A stretch of 64,000 nt of DNA, from positions 28,861,405 through 28,925,404 of the forward strand of contig OX392530.1 in the NCBI GenBank assembly GCA_947623455.1, read 5' to 3'. A program made the position numbers and the translations under genes. Every line of letters begins with the position of its first letter. Position 1 is the stretch's first letter. Source of the DNA: Mimachlamys varia. Taxonomy: Eukaryota > Mollusca > Bivalvia > Pectinida > Pectinidae. Positions 31,051 to 43,242 of the stretch are shown here, piece after piece. Below the pieces are notes generated by a model, which was not told the origin of the DNA, made no database searches, and saw nothing but the letters and a program-made list of their open reading frames with translations.

Positions 31051-34000
31051 CTGCAAAATAGTATTGAACTGGTGTGAGCTATATTGCAAACGTTATCTCT
31101 GCCATCACCAAAATGTTTTAGTGCTATATGAATAGCACAAGTTAATATGGTTGTGTCTGCAGACAAAGCATCTAACAACTTGATAATTGTTTGCGAACGT
31201 TATTACATTTATTGAGTGCAAAAGAACAAGGATTGCTTGATAACCAAGGTAACCCTACTTACACATTGACCAGTTTTTCGAAAGATGAAATACTATCTAA
31301 CCACGCTTCAGTATTACAATCTTTCAAGATACCGGTTAATTAGTAAGACTCCAACCTACCTCGTTTTTATTGTATACCTAAACTGCAAAATCCTTAAAAG
31401 CAAAGTTTTATCGCTGGCTCTGCTAATTACTCGAACAATCCCTTATCAAACTTTTCACTTCCATTCTTAGAACCATTAAATCAAGGCTTAAGACTTATTG
31501 TGACACTGTTTACTCAAGGAGTGGAATTAACATGGATTAATGTGGATTCTAAAAAAACTCCAAAGCACTTTTGCTCAATCTTGAGCACCCCTCCTAAAAA
31601 ATGTTGGGTTTTTTTCAAAGCATTTGACTTTTCTACCCTGAAGACTACCATACCTCATACAAAACTGAAAGAACGTCTTAGATCTCTCGTTATGAGAGCT
31701 GGCGATACAAAAATATGGAAGTGAGCTATCTTGGAGCAGACTTTGCGAAACAACACAACAAAAGCTAAAATAAAATATGCTGAAGAGGTTTACAGTACGA
31801 ATGATTGAATTCCTGGTTGGCAATACTTTTGTTGAGTTTGGAGGAAAGATTTTCCAGCAGACTGTTTGCATTAGAATTGGAACAAAATGTGCCCCACTCT
31901 TAGCTAATTTGTTTCTGTTTTTATATGAGGTCGAATTTATGGAAGAACTAATCTGGACAGGTAACAAAAATCTTGCCAAATCTTTTAATTACACTTTCAG
32001 ATATATCGACGATGTGTTGTCTATGAACAACATGAAGTTTGCTGACCACGTCCATTGCAAATACACTTCTGAACTTGAAATTAAAGATAATACATACTCT
32101 TCTTCATCAGCTGCTTACCTCTTCTTTAACTATGACCAACATGGAAAGCTTTAATAATACTAAGCTTATGATTAATGTGACGATTTCAATTTTCCGATCG
32201 TGAACTTTCCATTTTATTTCTTGATACTAACATCCCTGCTTCTCCAACCTATGGTGTTTACAAGTCGTAGTTGATTCGTTATTCTAGGGCTTGCTCTAAA
32301 TATCGTGATTTTCGTGATCGATGTCGAATGCTGACAAACAAACTAATAACACAGGGATTCGAAAGATGCAGGTTGATCAGAACTATGGGCAAGTTTCATG
32401 ATCGCCATCTTTGTCTCATTGAGAAATATTGGGTTCTCATTTCGAGAACTTGATGTTTACTTGGATGTGACCAATATTTACATGGCGGGTGTCGTCGTGG
32501 AAGCAGAAGACGTTTACTCGTTCGGAACATTGGGTCTTATTATTTTGTACTTTTACAAGAGTCCCCATGTGGATCTTTCCTTTTTTCGTATTTTGCGCCT
32601 AGTTGCATGTAAATCAATTTTTAGTTCGGATTATGGTTTTGTTTATGATTCGGTATTCTCTAATGTTTTTCGCATAGTATGTTTCCACTATATGCATGTT
32701 TGTACGACTGTGATTGTACGCATATGTGTAAATTGTATCGCTGCAAATCATTTTTATTGAAAGCTGATCTGCCTAACCTCTTCCTACCTTTTGGGAATAG
32801 AGAAAGTCCTTTTTCCCTTAAAAAAATTATTAAAAAATCATCACCTGTAGAACCAAAATGTTCCATCAAGACTGTCTGACGGCATGTCTTCGTTTTTCTC
32901 TTCGGACTGTCATCATTTTTCCGTTTTCTGCGACCTTTAAAAGAATATTTCTCTGTTAGTAAGAAAATGCTTTTGGTTGAGTTATTTGTAGCACAAGCTG
33001 ATAAGTTCGTATCACATGTTTTATCCATTGTAACTTGACTAATTGCATGAAATTTGGGAATTCCTCTTTAAAAAAAAAGCAATACTAGTCTCGAACTGTC
33101 ACTCAAAGATGACCGCCTGACCTGTAAGCAATTTTGTTTTTCTCATCAGTCCAAAAACCACCAGGAGACAAGATACCAAAGGGAGCCTACATATGAAATT
33201 TGAGAAAGATACACATTGGAAATAGCCATAACAAATTTTCATAGTCAAACACTATTTAAGATGGTTGCCTTTTAGTATCTGCCATGCAATAGTGACAATA
33301 ATTAAACAAATGCGATCAAAAACCAAAATGGCTGCCTGTCAGCCAAGCCATGTTATTTTTCTGAGGTGCCCGAAAATAAAGCAATGCACACAGTATAGCT
33401 AGGTGCCAAGACAAGAGGCCCAAGGGCCTTAGCGGTCACCTGAGTAATATCATAGGTATGGTAGCTCAATTTTAATGATGAAATCAACATGTTAAATAGG
33501 TGAAATATAATATTTGTCATGTCATTACAGGAAAAGAATTCTAATGCTTTTGATATGATTGTCACGAAGTAGGAATGGTTTCCTCAAAGAATATGGACAA
33601 GATATACCCAAAAGTGTATTTCCCAATATAATCTAAAATAAACTTTACCGGGACCCTCTCTGATGGGGATAGCCCAAGGATACTGAAATTTACAACTAAA
33701 ACCCATGATGATCTTTCTATCCATGTAGAGAAATAGACTGTAGTACCTATGAGTCTGCCTGAAACAACATTTTTGAAATTTTGTATAATTTTTCTTGGGG
33801 GCCCCGGCCCTGGCCCCTGGGGTAAGGGCAGGAATCCAAATTTTACAGCTTGATTCCATCTTTCTCCAAGGATGATTGTGTCAAAGTAGGAATAATTTCC
33901 TATTTAAAATGGACAAAATATACTCAAAAGTGCTATTTCTCTATATAAACTATAGTAAACTCTACTCCCTCCCCAAGGGGGAACGGATAGCCCGGGGTTA

Positions 34001-37000
34001 CTGAAACTTTAAAATTAGATAAAACCCTTGATGATCTTTCTATCCATGTAGAGAAATAGGCTGTAGTACCTCTGAGTCTGGAGAGGAAAATTTTTGAAAT
34101 TAAGGTGAATTTTCCCTTTAGGGCCCCGCCCTAGCCCCTGGGGTAAGGGCAGGAATCTCAATTTTACAAATCTGAATCTTCATCAACTAAGGATAATTTT
34201 GGCCAAGTTTAAAAATATTCCATCCACTGGTTCTAGAGAAGAAGTCGAAAATGTAAAGGTGTCTAAGGTGACCTAAAAATGGGACAATTTCATATGAAAT
34301 TTCAAATGTCCTGTTGGCCATATTATTTTTTCAGAGGCACCCGAAAATGAGACAATGCACAACTACAAACCATGAAAGGGAAACTTTCTTATGAAATTTG
34401 ACAATGATCCATCCAGCACTTACCATGCAGTAACAAGAATTGTTTAAGGAAGGATGGATGTACCACAGACGGACTACAGACGGAGCACGGACCATGGACG
34501 CAGTGGGAATTGAATAGGCCATCATCTGATGATGGCAGACTAAAACTATTGTCCTTAGAAGGTGTTACCGACACCTAAGCTACTTTTCCTCTCCTACCTT
34601 AATACTAGAATTCAATTTTTTATTAGATATTCTTATCAATGATAGGTTCTTAGAAGTCCCCTGATGAGTTATATCACATGTACAGGTACTTCTGATGCCA
34701 ACAAGTAAACAGTGAAATATTATACCTGGCATGTCACAAAATAAATAAAAAGTTCAACACCAGGCCAAGTCCTTACCATCACCTGATTTATACCATAGGT
34801 ACTTGTAACTTAATTTCTTTACTCATAACAAAGTCAACATGTAAACAAAGTGAAATGAAATAGGTGTCATTTTACCAAAGAATAGGATCTTTAACAAGAA
34901 ACAAAGGGCTTCATTACATCCATCTTTATATCATATGAAACATAATACTTAATTTCATTATTGAACGAATAAAAAAAACAGCTGGCTTAATTTCTAGAAT
35001 TTTCAGCGCCTGTCAAAATTTCCAAACTTGGTGTACCTGATATTTAATCTCTAATATGTGGTTTTTAAAAGAATCATTTGCATTACCACACCTTTGCTGT
35101 AATGAGTTATTCGTCAAGAATCATAATTGTAATAAATGCCTTGTATTTGTATTAGAAAGTAATGTTTATGGTACTGATGCAGCAATGTAATTCAAGAGGC
35201 AACTTGAAAATGTGAATATACATAATGCACTTAATTTAGCACAACAGTTTTACCCATATGTATTATTTTGCTGTATTTTTTTGAGTTTTTATCCAGAAAG
35301 TTCTTTATTACATGTTTCTTAAGGAGAACTGTACCATTAAATTTTCAATAGTGCATTCAAATTCATTACTTACATAAACAAATATTAGAAGTAAAACAAA
35401 TATTATTATCAGTGAATAATTTTATGATATAAACATGCATGACATCTGGTATTATATTTCTTATGTCTATATATAATAGAATAAATAACAGAAAAACTAG
35501 GAATGTCTGGGAGACATAAATGCCAAAGCCCTCAGCTGGTTACATTACCATAGGACATGGGTAACACTAAACGCCCAGCCCCAATTTCATGGTGGGGGCA
35601 TAAAAACAATCAAATGATGTTTTCACACTTTAAGAGCGGAACAAGTATTTGTAAAGAGTAAAGTTTTTATAAGGGAAGTTCCTTACCTGTACGCTGACCG
35701 CTGTCTTTGTTACAAACGCTGTTTTTGCAGTGAACAGGGCAGGACTGCTTACAGAAACTGCCATAAAATCCAGCATCACATCCTTAAAAGAAGAAAACTT
35801 TTATCAAAAAGCTATTCATCTCTAGAGCTATAGAACCCACTTTTATTATAAAAGAGAGGTATGTTGGAATATTATCAAACAGGCATACTTCAATAAACTG
35901 ACCAAGCAAATTATCGTTGAGAAAGCTAGGTTGTGCATCGCACAGTAAAACGGTTAAGATTAAATACATACCTATATACAGCTAGCATTTTGACATTGAT
36001 TGCCACATTAATTAAACTAACTGAATCTGTTTCATTGATATAGACCTGTTCCCAGATATCAATGTCATTTAACCTATGATTCTAGAAATTATCAACCAGA
36101 TGTATCAGTGTGACACTAATGCCTCCGCCAGCAAGCAAGGAAAATAACGGAGCATTTTAGCATTATTGTTTTTTTTAATATGTGTACTCTGACACAGCTC
36201 TTCACACTATTGCTAAGTATTGGGTGACCAATGCTGAATTCAAAAGCTATTTAATAACAAAGAATGGGAAATACCATACACAATTGTATATTTCTTTTAT
36301 TATCAAAATCCAACAATTATAATTATAGAAACAAGCCAAAATGATATGACTTTGTTATTGCCTTTTATTGATGAGTATAGAAGCTTTTTTAAGCCAACAC
36401 AAGGGTGTAAATTATCATTACATGTATTAACATTGTTTAAATTTACTGTCATAGAAGCCGAAGTGTTTATCTGATAGAGGTATATTTTATAACCCAATGA
36501 AGCTAATATAATTATATTTTTTCCCTCTTCATACCAAAATAAGTTCTCATTTTTTTGCGGTAGTTCATGAGCATAACCAGAATATTTTCAACAACACATA
36601 ACTTCTTTTAAACAACCAGAAATCACCTGCATTATATAATTCACTTTAAACCCACTGTAAATTTATATTACTGGAACGATGTATTCGCTCGAAACCATTG
36701 TAAAGATAAGAGGTTTTATGTAAATATCTTCTTACTTGTGTAATTTTCTCATGTAACTCAATAGTTCACTTGTCTGAGGAAATGTACACTTTTGGGATTT
36801 TCTAATCAATAATCACTTCATTCTGACAATAGAAGTTGAGACCAAACTCAATCTGACTTCATCAGTAATAAACAAGCATATTGAGTCTTGCATGTTGAAG
36901 CAATACATATCCCCTACAGCCCCTGCAAGCTATATAAAGATGCAATGATTCATTAAACAAATTACAAGGACTTGGCGTAGATATCGCCATGATGTATCTG

Positions 37001-38726
37001 TATACCAAATTTCACTTCAGCACAATGTATATATGCACACGTTTCAGTGATAATGCATGGAAACTGAATTATTGGAAATTTTCTAAGTCCAATGGCCGCA
37101 ACTCTTTTTAAAACATCATTTAATCGTAACCAAATCAAAACTTGACCTAGATATCTCCATAATGTATCTGTATTCCAAATTTCACTTCAATATGTGTACA
37201 AGTTGCAGAGATAATGCACGGAAAACCCAAAAAGGTGACAGACAGACAGATGAACAGAATGACGGATGGACAGACAGACGGCAGGTAAAATAATAATCCC
37301 CTTCAGCTTGACCGTTAGGGGACTAATAAGTATAAGTATGTGAAGTGTCCTAGGGAAAGAACACACTGACTGGAGTTCGACAAGGTTCCGAGTTGAACAT
37401 CCCCTCGTTAATTAAAATTTCTCAAACTTCAATTACTCATTTATCCCCTCATTAATTAAAATTTCTCAACTTTAATTACTCATTTATCCCCTCATTAATT
37501 AAAATTTCTCAACTTCAATTAGTCATAACTTTAGAATGAATCAGTCGATAACTACAAATCAAAAGGTGACCTGCCTTTTATCATAACAAAATCTACATAC
37601 GAAATGACATTTCATTATCTTTATTCCTTAATAAGTAAATGAGTTGAAACGAACAAAGCTTTATTTTTGTATGATGGAATGAACGAGTGATGGAATAACA
37701 GCTATAATGACAGACAGACGGCCAAGGGTAAATCTATATGTCTGGCCATTTTTGGGGCATAAAAATATATTGTAAAATATACTTTGAATTTTTTAACTTA
37801 ACACATGTTTGTCTGAATTTGTGATTACATGAACAGATTGCCCGGTTGGACAGATTAAGTGTCCCTACAGTTTTCTGTACATCTACAAGACTACAAATAT
37901 GTGCCTGAAAAACAGGGTGAGAAGCCATCAGTTATATAAATGTAACAAAAAAGGCCCAAAGGACCTGAATCGCTCACCTGCTATAAATATCACCCTAAAA
38001 GAGATCACACAATGATATTGGTGCCCACCATCGATGATCTTCATTTTTTTAAGCTGGATCTTTTTCCAATCTTTGTTTTCATCTGTGTTTTTATAGTACA
38101 TGAAATTTTAGAATCCCTCATGAAAAGTATTAATACAGTGTAGTTGAAACTAATATCCAACCGTTTGTTGTATTATCTTATTCTGAGGATTTCCTAGCAT
38201 GTTGGTGTATCATAATATATATATCTTATCCTGGTGGATTCCTAAAGTGTTTATAAATGTAATTTCCCTTCCTAGACAATTCTTTTTATAGCATTAGCAT
38301 CTTAGTGTGTTTAAACTTTTTTTAGACTGTGGATGCTGTTGTATACTTTTGTTATTGGTTTGCTTGGGGTTTTTTTGGGGGGGTTTTTTGGGGGTTTTTT
38401 TTGGGGGGGGGGGTTACTGTGGATATGACTAGGTCTAATACTCCAATGATGTTGCTACAACTACCTTTTGACGTTGATGGTTCATTAACATTGTCCTCTT
38501 CGTTGTGTGAATCATTGTTGTCGTCCTCCATTGTATCCTCCTCATCATCTTTGTCCTCATTCACCTCGTCCTCACTGTTCTCACTATCCTCCTCATCATT
38601 GTCCTCCTCATTTTCGTCCTCATTGCCCTCCTCCTCCATCATGTCATTCTCTTTCACATCTTTCTCCTCCTCGTCTCCCTCCTCCTCTTCGGCAACAGCA
38701 GCATCATCTACATATGGACTCGCCAT
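28445..38726 (-). CDS. Gene B: acidic, lysine-rich multidomain protein with a DUF6119-like core (hypothetical)
   Basis: Proposed exons are 38465-38726, optional 35687-35782, 32845-32934 and 28445-31050. All introns are phase 1 with GT-AG ends, and the frame stays open to a TAG at 28445. The product is about 985 residues, or 1,017 with the EGF-like cassette. Layout: 87-residue acidic head; basic patch RRKRKNDDSPKRKTKTCRQ, resembling a bipartite nuclear signal; a short acidic linker; then 842 residues from the first Met of the last exon. No signal peptide or membrane segment is visible, so a nuclear or cytosolic location is likely. The core reminds me of the sporadic bacterial family TIGR04141/DUF6119, but only by faint pattern memory. 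The function is unknown. The long intronless core behind short 5' exons could mean a captured retrocopy or a horizontally acquired gene. Confidence 0.7.
31500..32500 (+). pseudogene. Reverse transcriptase relic, copy 2
   Basis: The best preserved of three copies. In changing frames it shows KAFDFSTLKTTIPHTKLKER near 31,616, then FLVGNTFVEFGGKIFQQTV, CAPLLANLFLFLYEVEFMEE, and FRYIDDVLS near 32,000 with the catalytic Tyr-x-Asp-Asp-type box. Later RYSRACSKYRDFRDRCRMLT and a LITQGFERCRL block appear. Stops and frameshifts inactivate it. It lies antisense in an intron of gene B. Likely a non-LTR or Penelope-like lineage; no endonuclease was identified. Confidence 0.7.
32845..32934 (-). CDS. Gene B basic exon (putative nuclear localisation signal)
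   Basis: 90 bp, phase 1-1, acceptor tcttttaaag, donor gtgatg. It encodes GRRKRKNDDSPKRKTKTCRQ and TVLMEHFGST. Two basic clusters about ten residues apart match a bipartite nuclear import signal. The exon joins in frame to the terminal exon. Confidence 0.65.
33410..34590 (+). repeat. Dispersed non-coding repeat with an internal duplication
   Basis: Begins AGAGGCCCAAGGGCCTTAGC and GGTCACCTGAGTAAT. Two internal homologous halves share GATGATCTTTCTATCCATGT, AGAGAAATAG(A/G)CTGTAGTACC and GGGTAAGGGCAGGAATC. It ends with an ACAGACGGACTACAGACGGA stretch and TGATGATGG. It belongs to the family at 21,930 and 23,795 and lies in an intron of gene B. Confidence 0.55.
34600..35686. other. Gene B intron segment, nothing recognised
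   Basis: AT-rich DNA with no supported frame or clear repeat. Confidence 0.35.
35687..35782 (-). CDS. Isolated EGF-like exon inside the gene B intron (possible cassette exon)
   Basis: 96 bp, phase 1-1, acceptor tcttttaag, donor gtaagg. It encodes GCDAGFYGSFCKQSCPVHCK and NSVCNKDSGQRT, the first part of the EGF-like modules seen in FTP/MEGF proteins such as gene A. It is open, keeps gene B in frame if included, and has good splice sites. An extracellular disulfide module makes little sense in a nuclear-looking protein. It may instead be a stray exon from a lost FTP/EGF paralogue or belong to an unseen transcript. Confidence 0.6.
35783..38464. other. Gene B first intron, mostly non-coding
   Basis: AT-rich. 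It contains two diverged copies of a repeat with CATGATGTATCTGTATACCA and CCAAATTTCACTTCA (36,975-37,260) ending in GACAGACAGA runs, a 43-bp tandem repeat (37,401-37,527), and a short AGGTGAGC-family fragment at 37,945-38,000. A G/T-rich run at 38,368-38,412 lies next to the donor of exon 1. Confidence 0.45.
37401..37527. repeat. Tandem repeat, about 43 bp, three copies
   Basis: Copies start at 37,401, 37,445 and 37,488, each with CCCCTC(A/G)TTAATTAAAA, then TTTCTCAA and CTTCAATTA(C/G)TCAT. Confidence 0.9.
38465..38726 (-). CDS. Gene B exon 1: acidic N-terminal segment
   Basis: 262 bp. The ATG at 38726 has a G at +4 and an in-frame TAA four codons upstream, which favours this start. It encodes MASPYVDDAAVAEEEEGDEE and continues as a Glu/Asp run for 87 codons to EPSTSK, almost surely disordered. 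The donor is gtagtt in phase 1 (moderate strength). Reading past it runs into the poly-G/T tract. The plus-strand Ser-rich frame over the same bases is the antisense of this GAG/GAT-rich exon. Confidence 0.65.
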
Positions 38727-39079
38727 AGCTGACTCTTACTCAGGTCCTTTCTTTGTCTTGTTCCATTTCTTACAAGATTACCTACTGGAAATAAAAATAA
38801 GTGTTTACCACGAGGAAACAAAAAACGTTTCTAATATGCAACCAAAGATCTTTGATTGAACAAGAAATAAACTTGCACAAATGTACATGCCTCTAGCTGA
38901 AACAAATAAGAATTACACAGATTGATATATCAATTCTCGCATATATGTCCCTGCATCTCCAATATGTTGTATTCATTAATATGTATTGTTCTAATAGCCA
39001 CATACTAATTTCTGAAGACATCATACTCATAGCCATATTTTTAAAAATTTCAAAAATTGCTTTTCGTTCAAACAAACAT

Positions 39080-41550
39080 GAGGCCCTGAAGGCCTGTTTT
39101 AATGCTCACCTGCATACAGCTGTTTCAAAACAATCATGGGAAAATTGACAGTATTCTGTCATTTCTTTAGCTGAAAGGTTTTTAAGGTATTTACTTAATT
39201 ACTCCTATTGAGGCCCACCAAGAGGGGGTTGGGCTGGGTTTAGTCCCACTGATTGTACAAATTAAAATTGAATCCCCTTCACCCAAGAATGATTCACCAC
39301 AAACTTGGACAACATCCTGTCATTCATATTAAAGGAAAAACGATATTAAACAGTTAACTAAGTTAACTCAATTCCCCATTGAGTGCCACCATACATCCCA
39401 AAAAGTGGTTTTCCGTAAGTGACTTTGTTGTTGCGGTTATTAGTCGACTTGTCTATTATGTTCGGCTCAGACTGATGTGAGACCTGTATGCCAATTAAGT
39501 GTGGTGAAGGTGTTTGTAATGTTGATGTTCAACAAAGCTTTGGACCAACGCTAAACTGCTTATCTACCCTAATTTCCTGCGTATTGCCCGCGGGCTCTAC
39601 GATTTTTTACATCAGAAGATGCCTCGTGCAGGCTATCTGCTGGTGCGGACTTCCTGTGGATGTTTTTACCAAATTATTAAAAAATGTGGGCTAAACTCTG
39701 TTAAATGTTTCCACTTTTATCATATACAAAATGTATATATATATATTTACAAAATAAACACAATATTTTCATTATATGTGTCTGATTTCCAACATTCAAA
39801 ACAATAAATAACAAAGTCACAAACGAAATACCCTTGTACTTACGTACATTCGACGTATAACCCGCAGACAATCTGCCATTGCAGGTTATCTGGAATTGAT
39901 TTTACAAAAGCCTCGAAAATGCCTTACGTCTCTGACTGGGTCTAATATAAAAAATATGTGATATTTTCTATATGAAAAAATAAACATTTTTCTATGCCCT
40001 TTTACGCTTTATTCAAACTGCAACAAAAATTCTGTGTTGCTAAAATTGCAAAATTCTTTGGCCTGGCCTAGATTTGTCAGCTTAAAATAGCATGTTCAGA
40101 TAGAGGACATCCGGTTCTGTGTTGAGAAAGCATTATCAAACTTAACATAACGATAGCTATAGAATGCTGCAGGTAGGTTTTTAAAGTTGCATAAAAAATG
40201 CACAAGTGGAAAAACTGATTTTATGGAAGTTTTTATTCAATTTGTTATAAAATCAACAATTTAAATCGTTTATTTGGCTATTTTGGTCTACAGTTATGTA
40301 CCAATGCCTGGTGGATTGGTCTTGCAGCAGACAAAATTTGGTAAGAATTAATTCTGTGCGACTTCACGAGATATAAACAAAATGGCGAGCATGTCGAATA
40401 TTTTCGTATATGTACATGTACAATGTACGTACAACTTTCGATAATTGGTGACCGGACCATGCATTGGGTAAGCACTTTGAAATTAAGCATTCTGTTGTTA
40501 ACTATTTGTATACTTACTTACATTTTGATGTCGACTGTATAGCAAAATCCAAAGTTTGTTTTCAAAAATTGAAAGTGTTAGTTAATTAAGTTCCAGGAAT
40601 TGAAAGCGAAAGTACTCAGATAACTCGATTCTATTAATTGAAAGCGAAAGTACTTCTCTTAAGATATATTTCATGTAAATTAAACCACTAACATTATGTT
40701 TCCATATATAATTAAATCAAATATCTGCATGATGTACAAGTACATGTGTTGGGTCATAAAAACTTACATTGTCACTGGCCACAAATCACGATACATTTAG
40801 GCCAAGTGTAAACTTTCAGACGAGCTCTGGTCAAGACTTCCTAGCTACGCCCTACGGATCATGCCTCAAAACAGAAAGCTGAAGAGTTCTCAACAGGGCA
40901 ATAACTCTGCATGCGCGTTGCGCATAGAGACTTGTATATTATATACAGTTACGTGCCAAAAGTCTTTCAATTTTTTTTTATTTTGCTATATTTACCATTG
41001 AATGGCCTTGCCACTATATATCCCTACCAAATTCAGTTGACATTCATCAGATGTTCAAGGGTATATATATGTAGAATTTACTTAGAGAAAAAGAAGACTT
41101 ATTCGATCAATTCACAAGATCTAAAAAGATTGAGAAAAATGATAATTTAAGACAGCTAATTTTTTTGAGGAATTTGAGCAATGTGTACCACAAGATTTGA
41201 CAACTCACTTAGATTATAAATAGAGTTGTAAGGGCAAGACCGAGGAAACTCTTGAACTTCTTGTTGTTAGGCAATGGTTTAGCTGAGGCGAAGTTGTTTT
41301 TTGATCCTATTGTTTGTTATAAAGCTATGCCAGTGGACTGGACTGTTAAAGAAGACAAGAATGTATATCCATCATGTGCCGTAACCACGGGTATTGCAAG
41401 CAGATAGATGCTGAAGATCAAATATATATATTAATGTACATGTATAAGAAGCTGTAGATCAAGTACATGTACAATGTATATTTCCCTCGAACAGTTCCTG
41501 ACATTGATCTTCATGTAAGTGACACTTTATTTGTCACATATTTATGACAA
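39080..41550. other. Intergenic DNA between gene B and the transposon cluster
   Basis: Starts with a repeat fragment (AGGCCCTGAAGGCCTG, GCTCACCTGCATACAG) of the CAGGTGA family to about 39,380. The rest holds only short frames without domains. Confidence 0.4.
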
Positions 41551-41778
41551 CTGTAGACGTGTTTTCATTTGACAAAGAGAACGAAACCTTAGACAAAAAG
41601 TAGCTGCTTGCTGAGCAGCTCAATGATCCAGACATTATCCAGCTAATAAAGATGGCTCTATGAAGCAGCCAAGGTACCAAAGTGGGTTTTTTCCATTCGA
41701 TGAGAAAGTGGCGACCACCAGATCAAGATGCGATCCTAGAGGAGGAGGAGTGGCGAAGCGTTCACCAGATGGTGCGCT

Positions 41779-43242
41779 ATATATACTGAAACGAAAAAGA
41801 AACGCAACAAGAGAAAACAAATTAATTTGTGTATTCAGTTTAAACTAATGGTACATTGAATTGCATTACACGACATGCTGTGTTACTTAATGTTCAATTT
41901 AAATGATCAAACTTAAATCACTTCAATTCATTCTGCACAATAATATCTCAAATAAGCATGGGGTAGCATTTTTGAATGTTAAATATTCAGTACCGAGTAT
42001 GAGCGCCTTTTGCCTGGATTGCTGCTTGCACACGCCTTGTCATTGAGTTGATTGAGCGATTCACTTGTGCAACAGTAATGTTCCACTTCTCAACAAGGGC
42101 TATTTTCAATTGTTGCACCGTTTGCGGTGGATTACGCCGTTTTCTAACGCGCATGTCTAGGACATCCCACAAGTGCTCTATGGGTGATTAATCTGGGCTG
42201 TAAGGTGGCCATCTCAGTACGTTGACGTTGTTAGCATTAAGAAAGTCCATGCTGAGTCTTGCGACGTGTGGTCGGGCATTGTCTTGCTGAAACGTAACGT
42301 TGTGTCTAAGAGCATAATGTTGTCACGGTATCTTTGGTCGGTTAAACTACCATGCACAATGACAAGAGGTGTTTTATGACCATAGCTTAAACCACCCTTG
42401 ACCATGACTCCGCCGCCGCCGCCGCCGCCGCCGCCGAATCGATCCGGTTCAACAACACAGCAATCGGCGTAACGTTCTCCCGTACGTCTAAAAACACGTT
42501 TATGTCCGTCTGCTCTATACAGCGTCAATCTGGATTCGTCAGTAAACAAAATTTGCCTCCATTGACGAATAGTGAATGCATTTGGACGATGTTGGCGTAG
42601 CCATGCCAGTCTCACCCGACGTCGACGTTGCGTAAGCATTGGTCCAACATAAGGACGGCGCGGCCTCAATGCAAATTCACGTAGACGATTCAAAACAGTA
42701 TCGCGACTAATTCTATTGTTATGAGTACCAGGGATGACGTTGGCGGTTTCCGTTGCTGTTAAGAATCTGTTGCGCAAGTGCATCAATCTAATAGTGCGGT
42801 CCTGCCGTCGGGTGGTTACTCGTGGACGTCCGGTTTTTGGGCGATCAGCCGTTGTTCCTGTGTCCCGTAAATGTGTGTAGAGATGGGAAATGGTGCTTCT
42901 ATGCACTCCAAACATATGGGAAACACTTGTCTGGCTTGTTCCGTTAAGCAATAGTTGCGTTACGGCGTTACGTTGATTTTGGTTTAGAATACCCATTTCA
43001 GCACGACGCCGTGTTTTAATTAAACTCTGGACTTTGTTGCTGGCTTAATCGGAGATGCATTTATTACCATCAGATTACAAAACGAAACACACGGTTAATG
43101 GCGCACGCGCATTTCGTGTTTTTGGCGACACATTTATTGGTGTGCGTATCAGATAAAACCCAGCTGCCGTGCGTGGATGACCACAGTTCATTCTAAAATA
43201 CTTGGATAACGTTTGGAATTTCTTTTTCGTTTCAGTATATAT
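41779..43242 (-). mobile_element. Tc1/mariner transposon, about 1.46 kb, with terminal inverted repeats
   Basis: The ends are inverted repeats: ATATACTGAAACGAAAAAGA on the left and the complementary TCTTTTTCGTTTCAGTATAT on the right, with TA at both borders as expected for TA-duplicating elements. The interior encodes a transposase on the minus strand. It is inserted in the gypsy relic, so it is younger than that copy. Confidence 0.88.
41990..42996 (-). pseudogene. Tc1-like transposase with one frameshift and one stop
   Basis: Starts MGILNQNQRNAVTQLLLNGT with paired helix-turn-helix segments (SQTSVSHMFGVHRSTISHLY and later TGRPRVTTRRQDR). The catalytic triad is recognisable: ILFTDESR, then FQQDNARPH after a frameshift near 42,310, and SPIEHLWDVLD after an in-frame TAA near 42,190. 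It continues to AAIQAKGAHTRY at about 41,993. With the breaks bridged, the length is near the usual 340 residues, so decay is recent. The glycine stretch before VMVKGG is expanded to about ten by a GGC triplet run (42,412-42,436), where relatives usually have three or four. Confidence 0.88.

Noticed and set aside
31575..31979. 134-codon minus-strand frame
   Set aside because: Antisense of RT relic copy 2.
38329..38859. 176-codon Ser-rich frame on the plus strand
   Set aside because: Antisense of the GAG/GAT-rich acidic exon of gene B; composition is purely a mirror of that exon and the poly-G/T tract.
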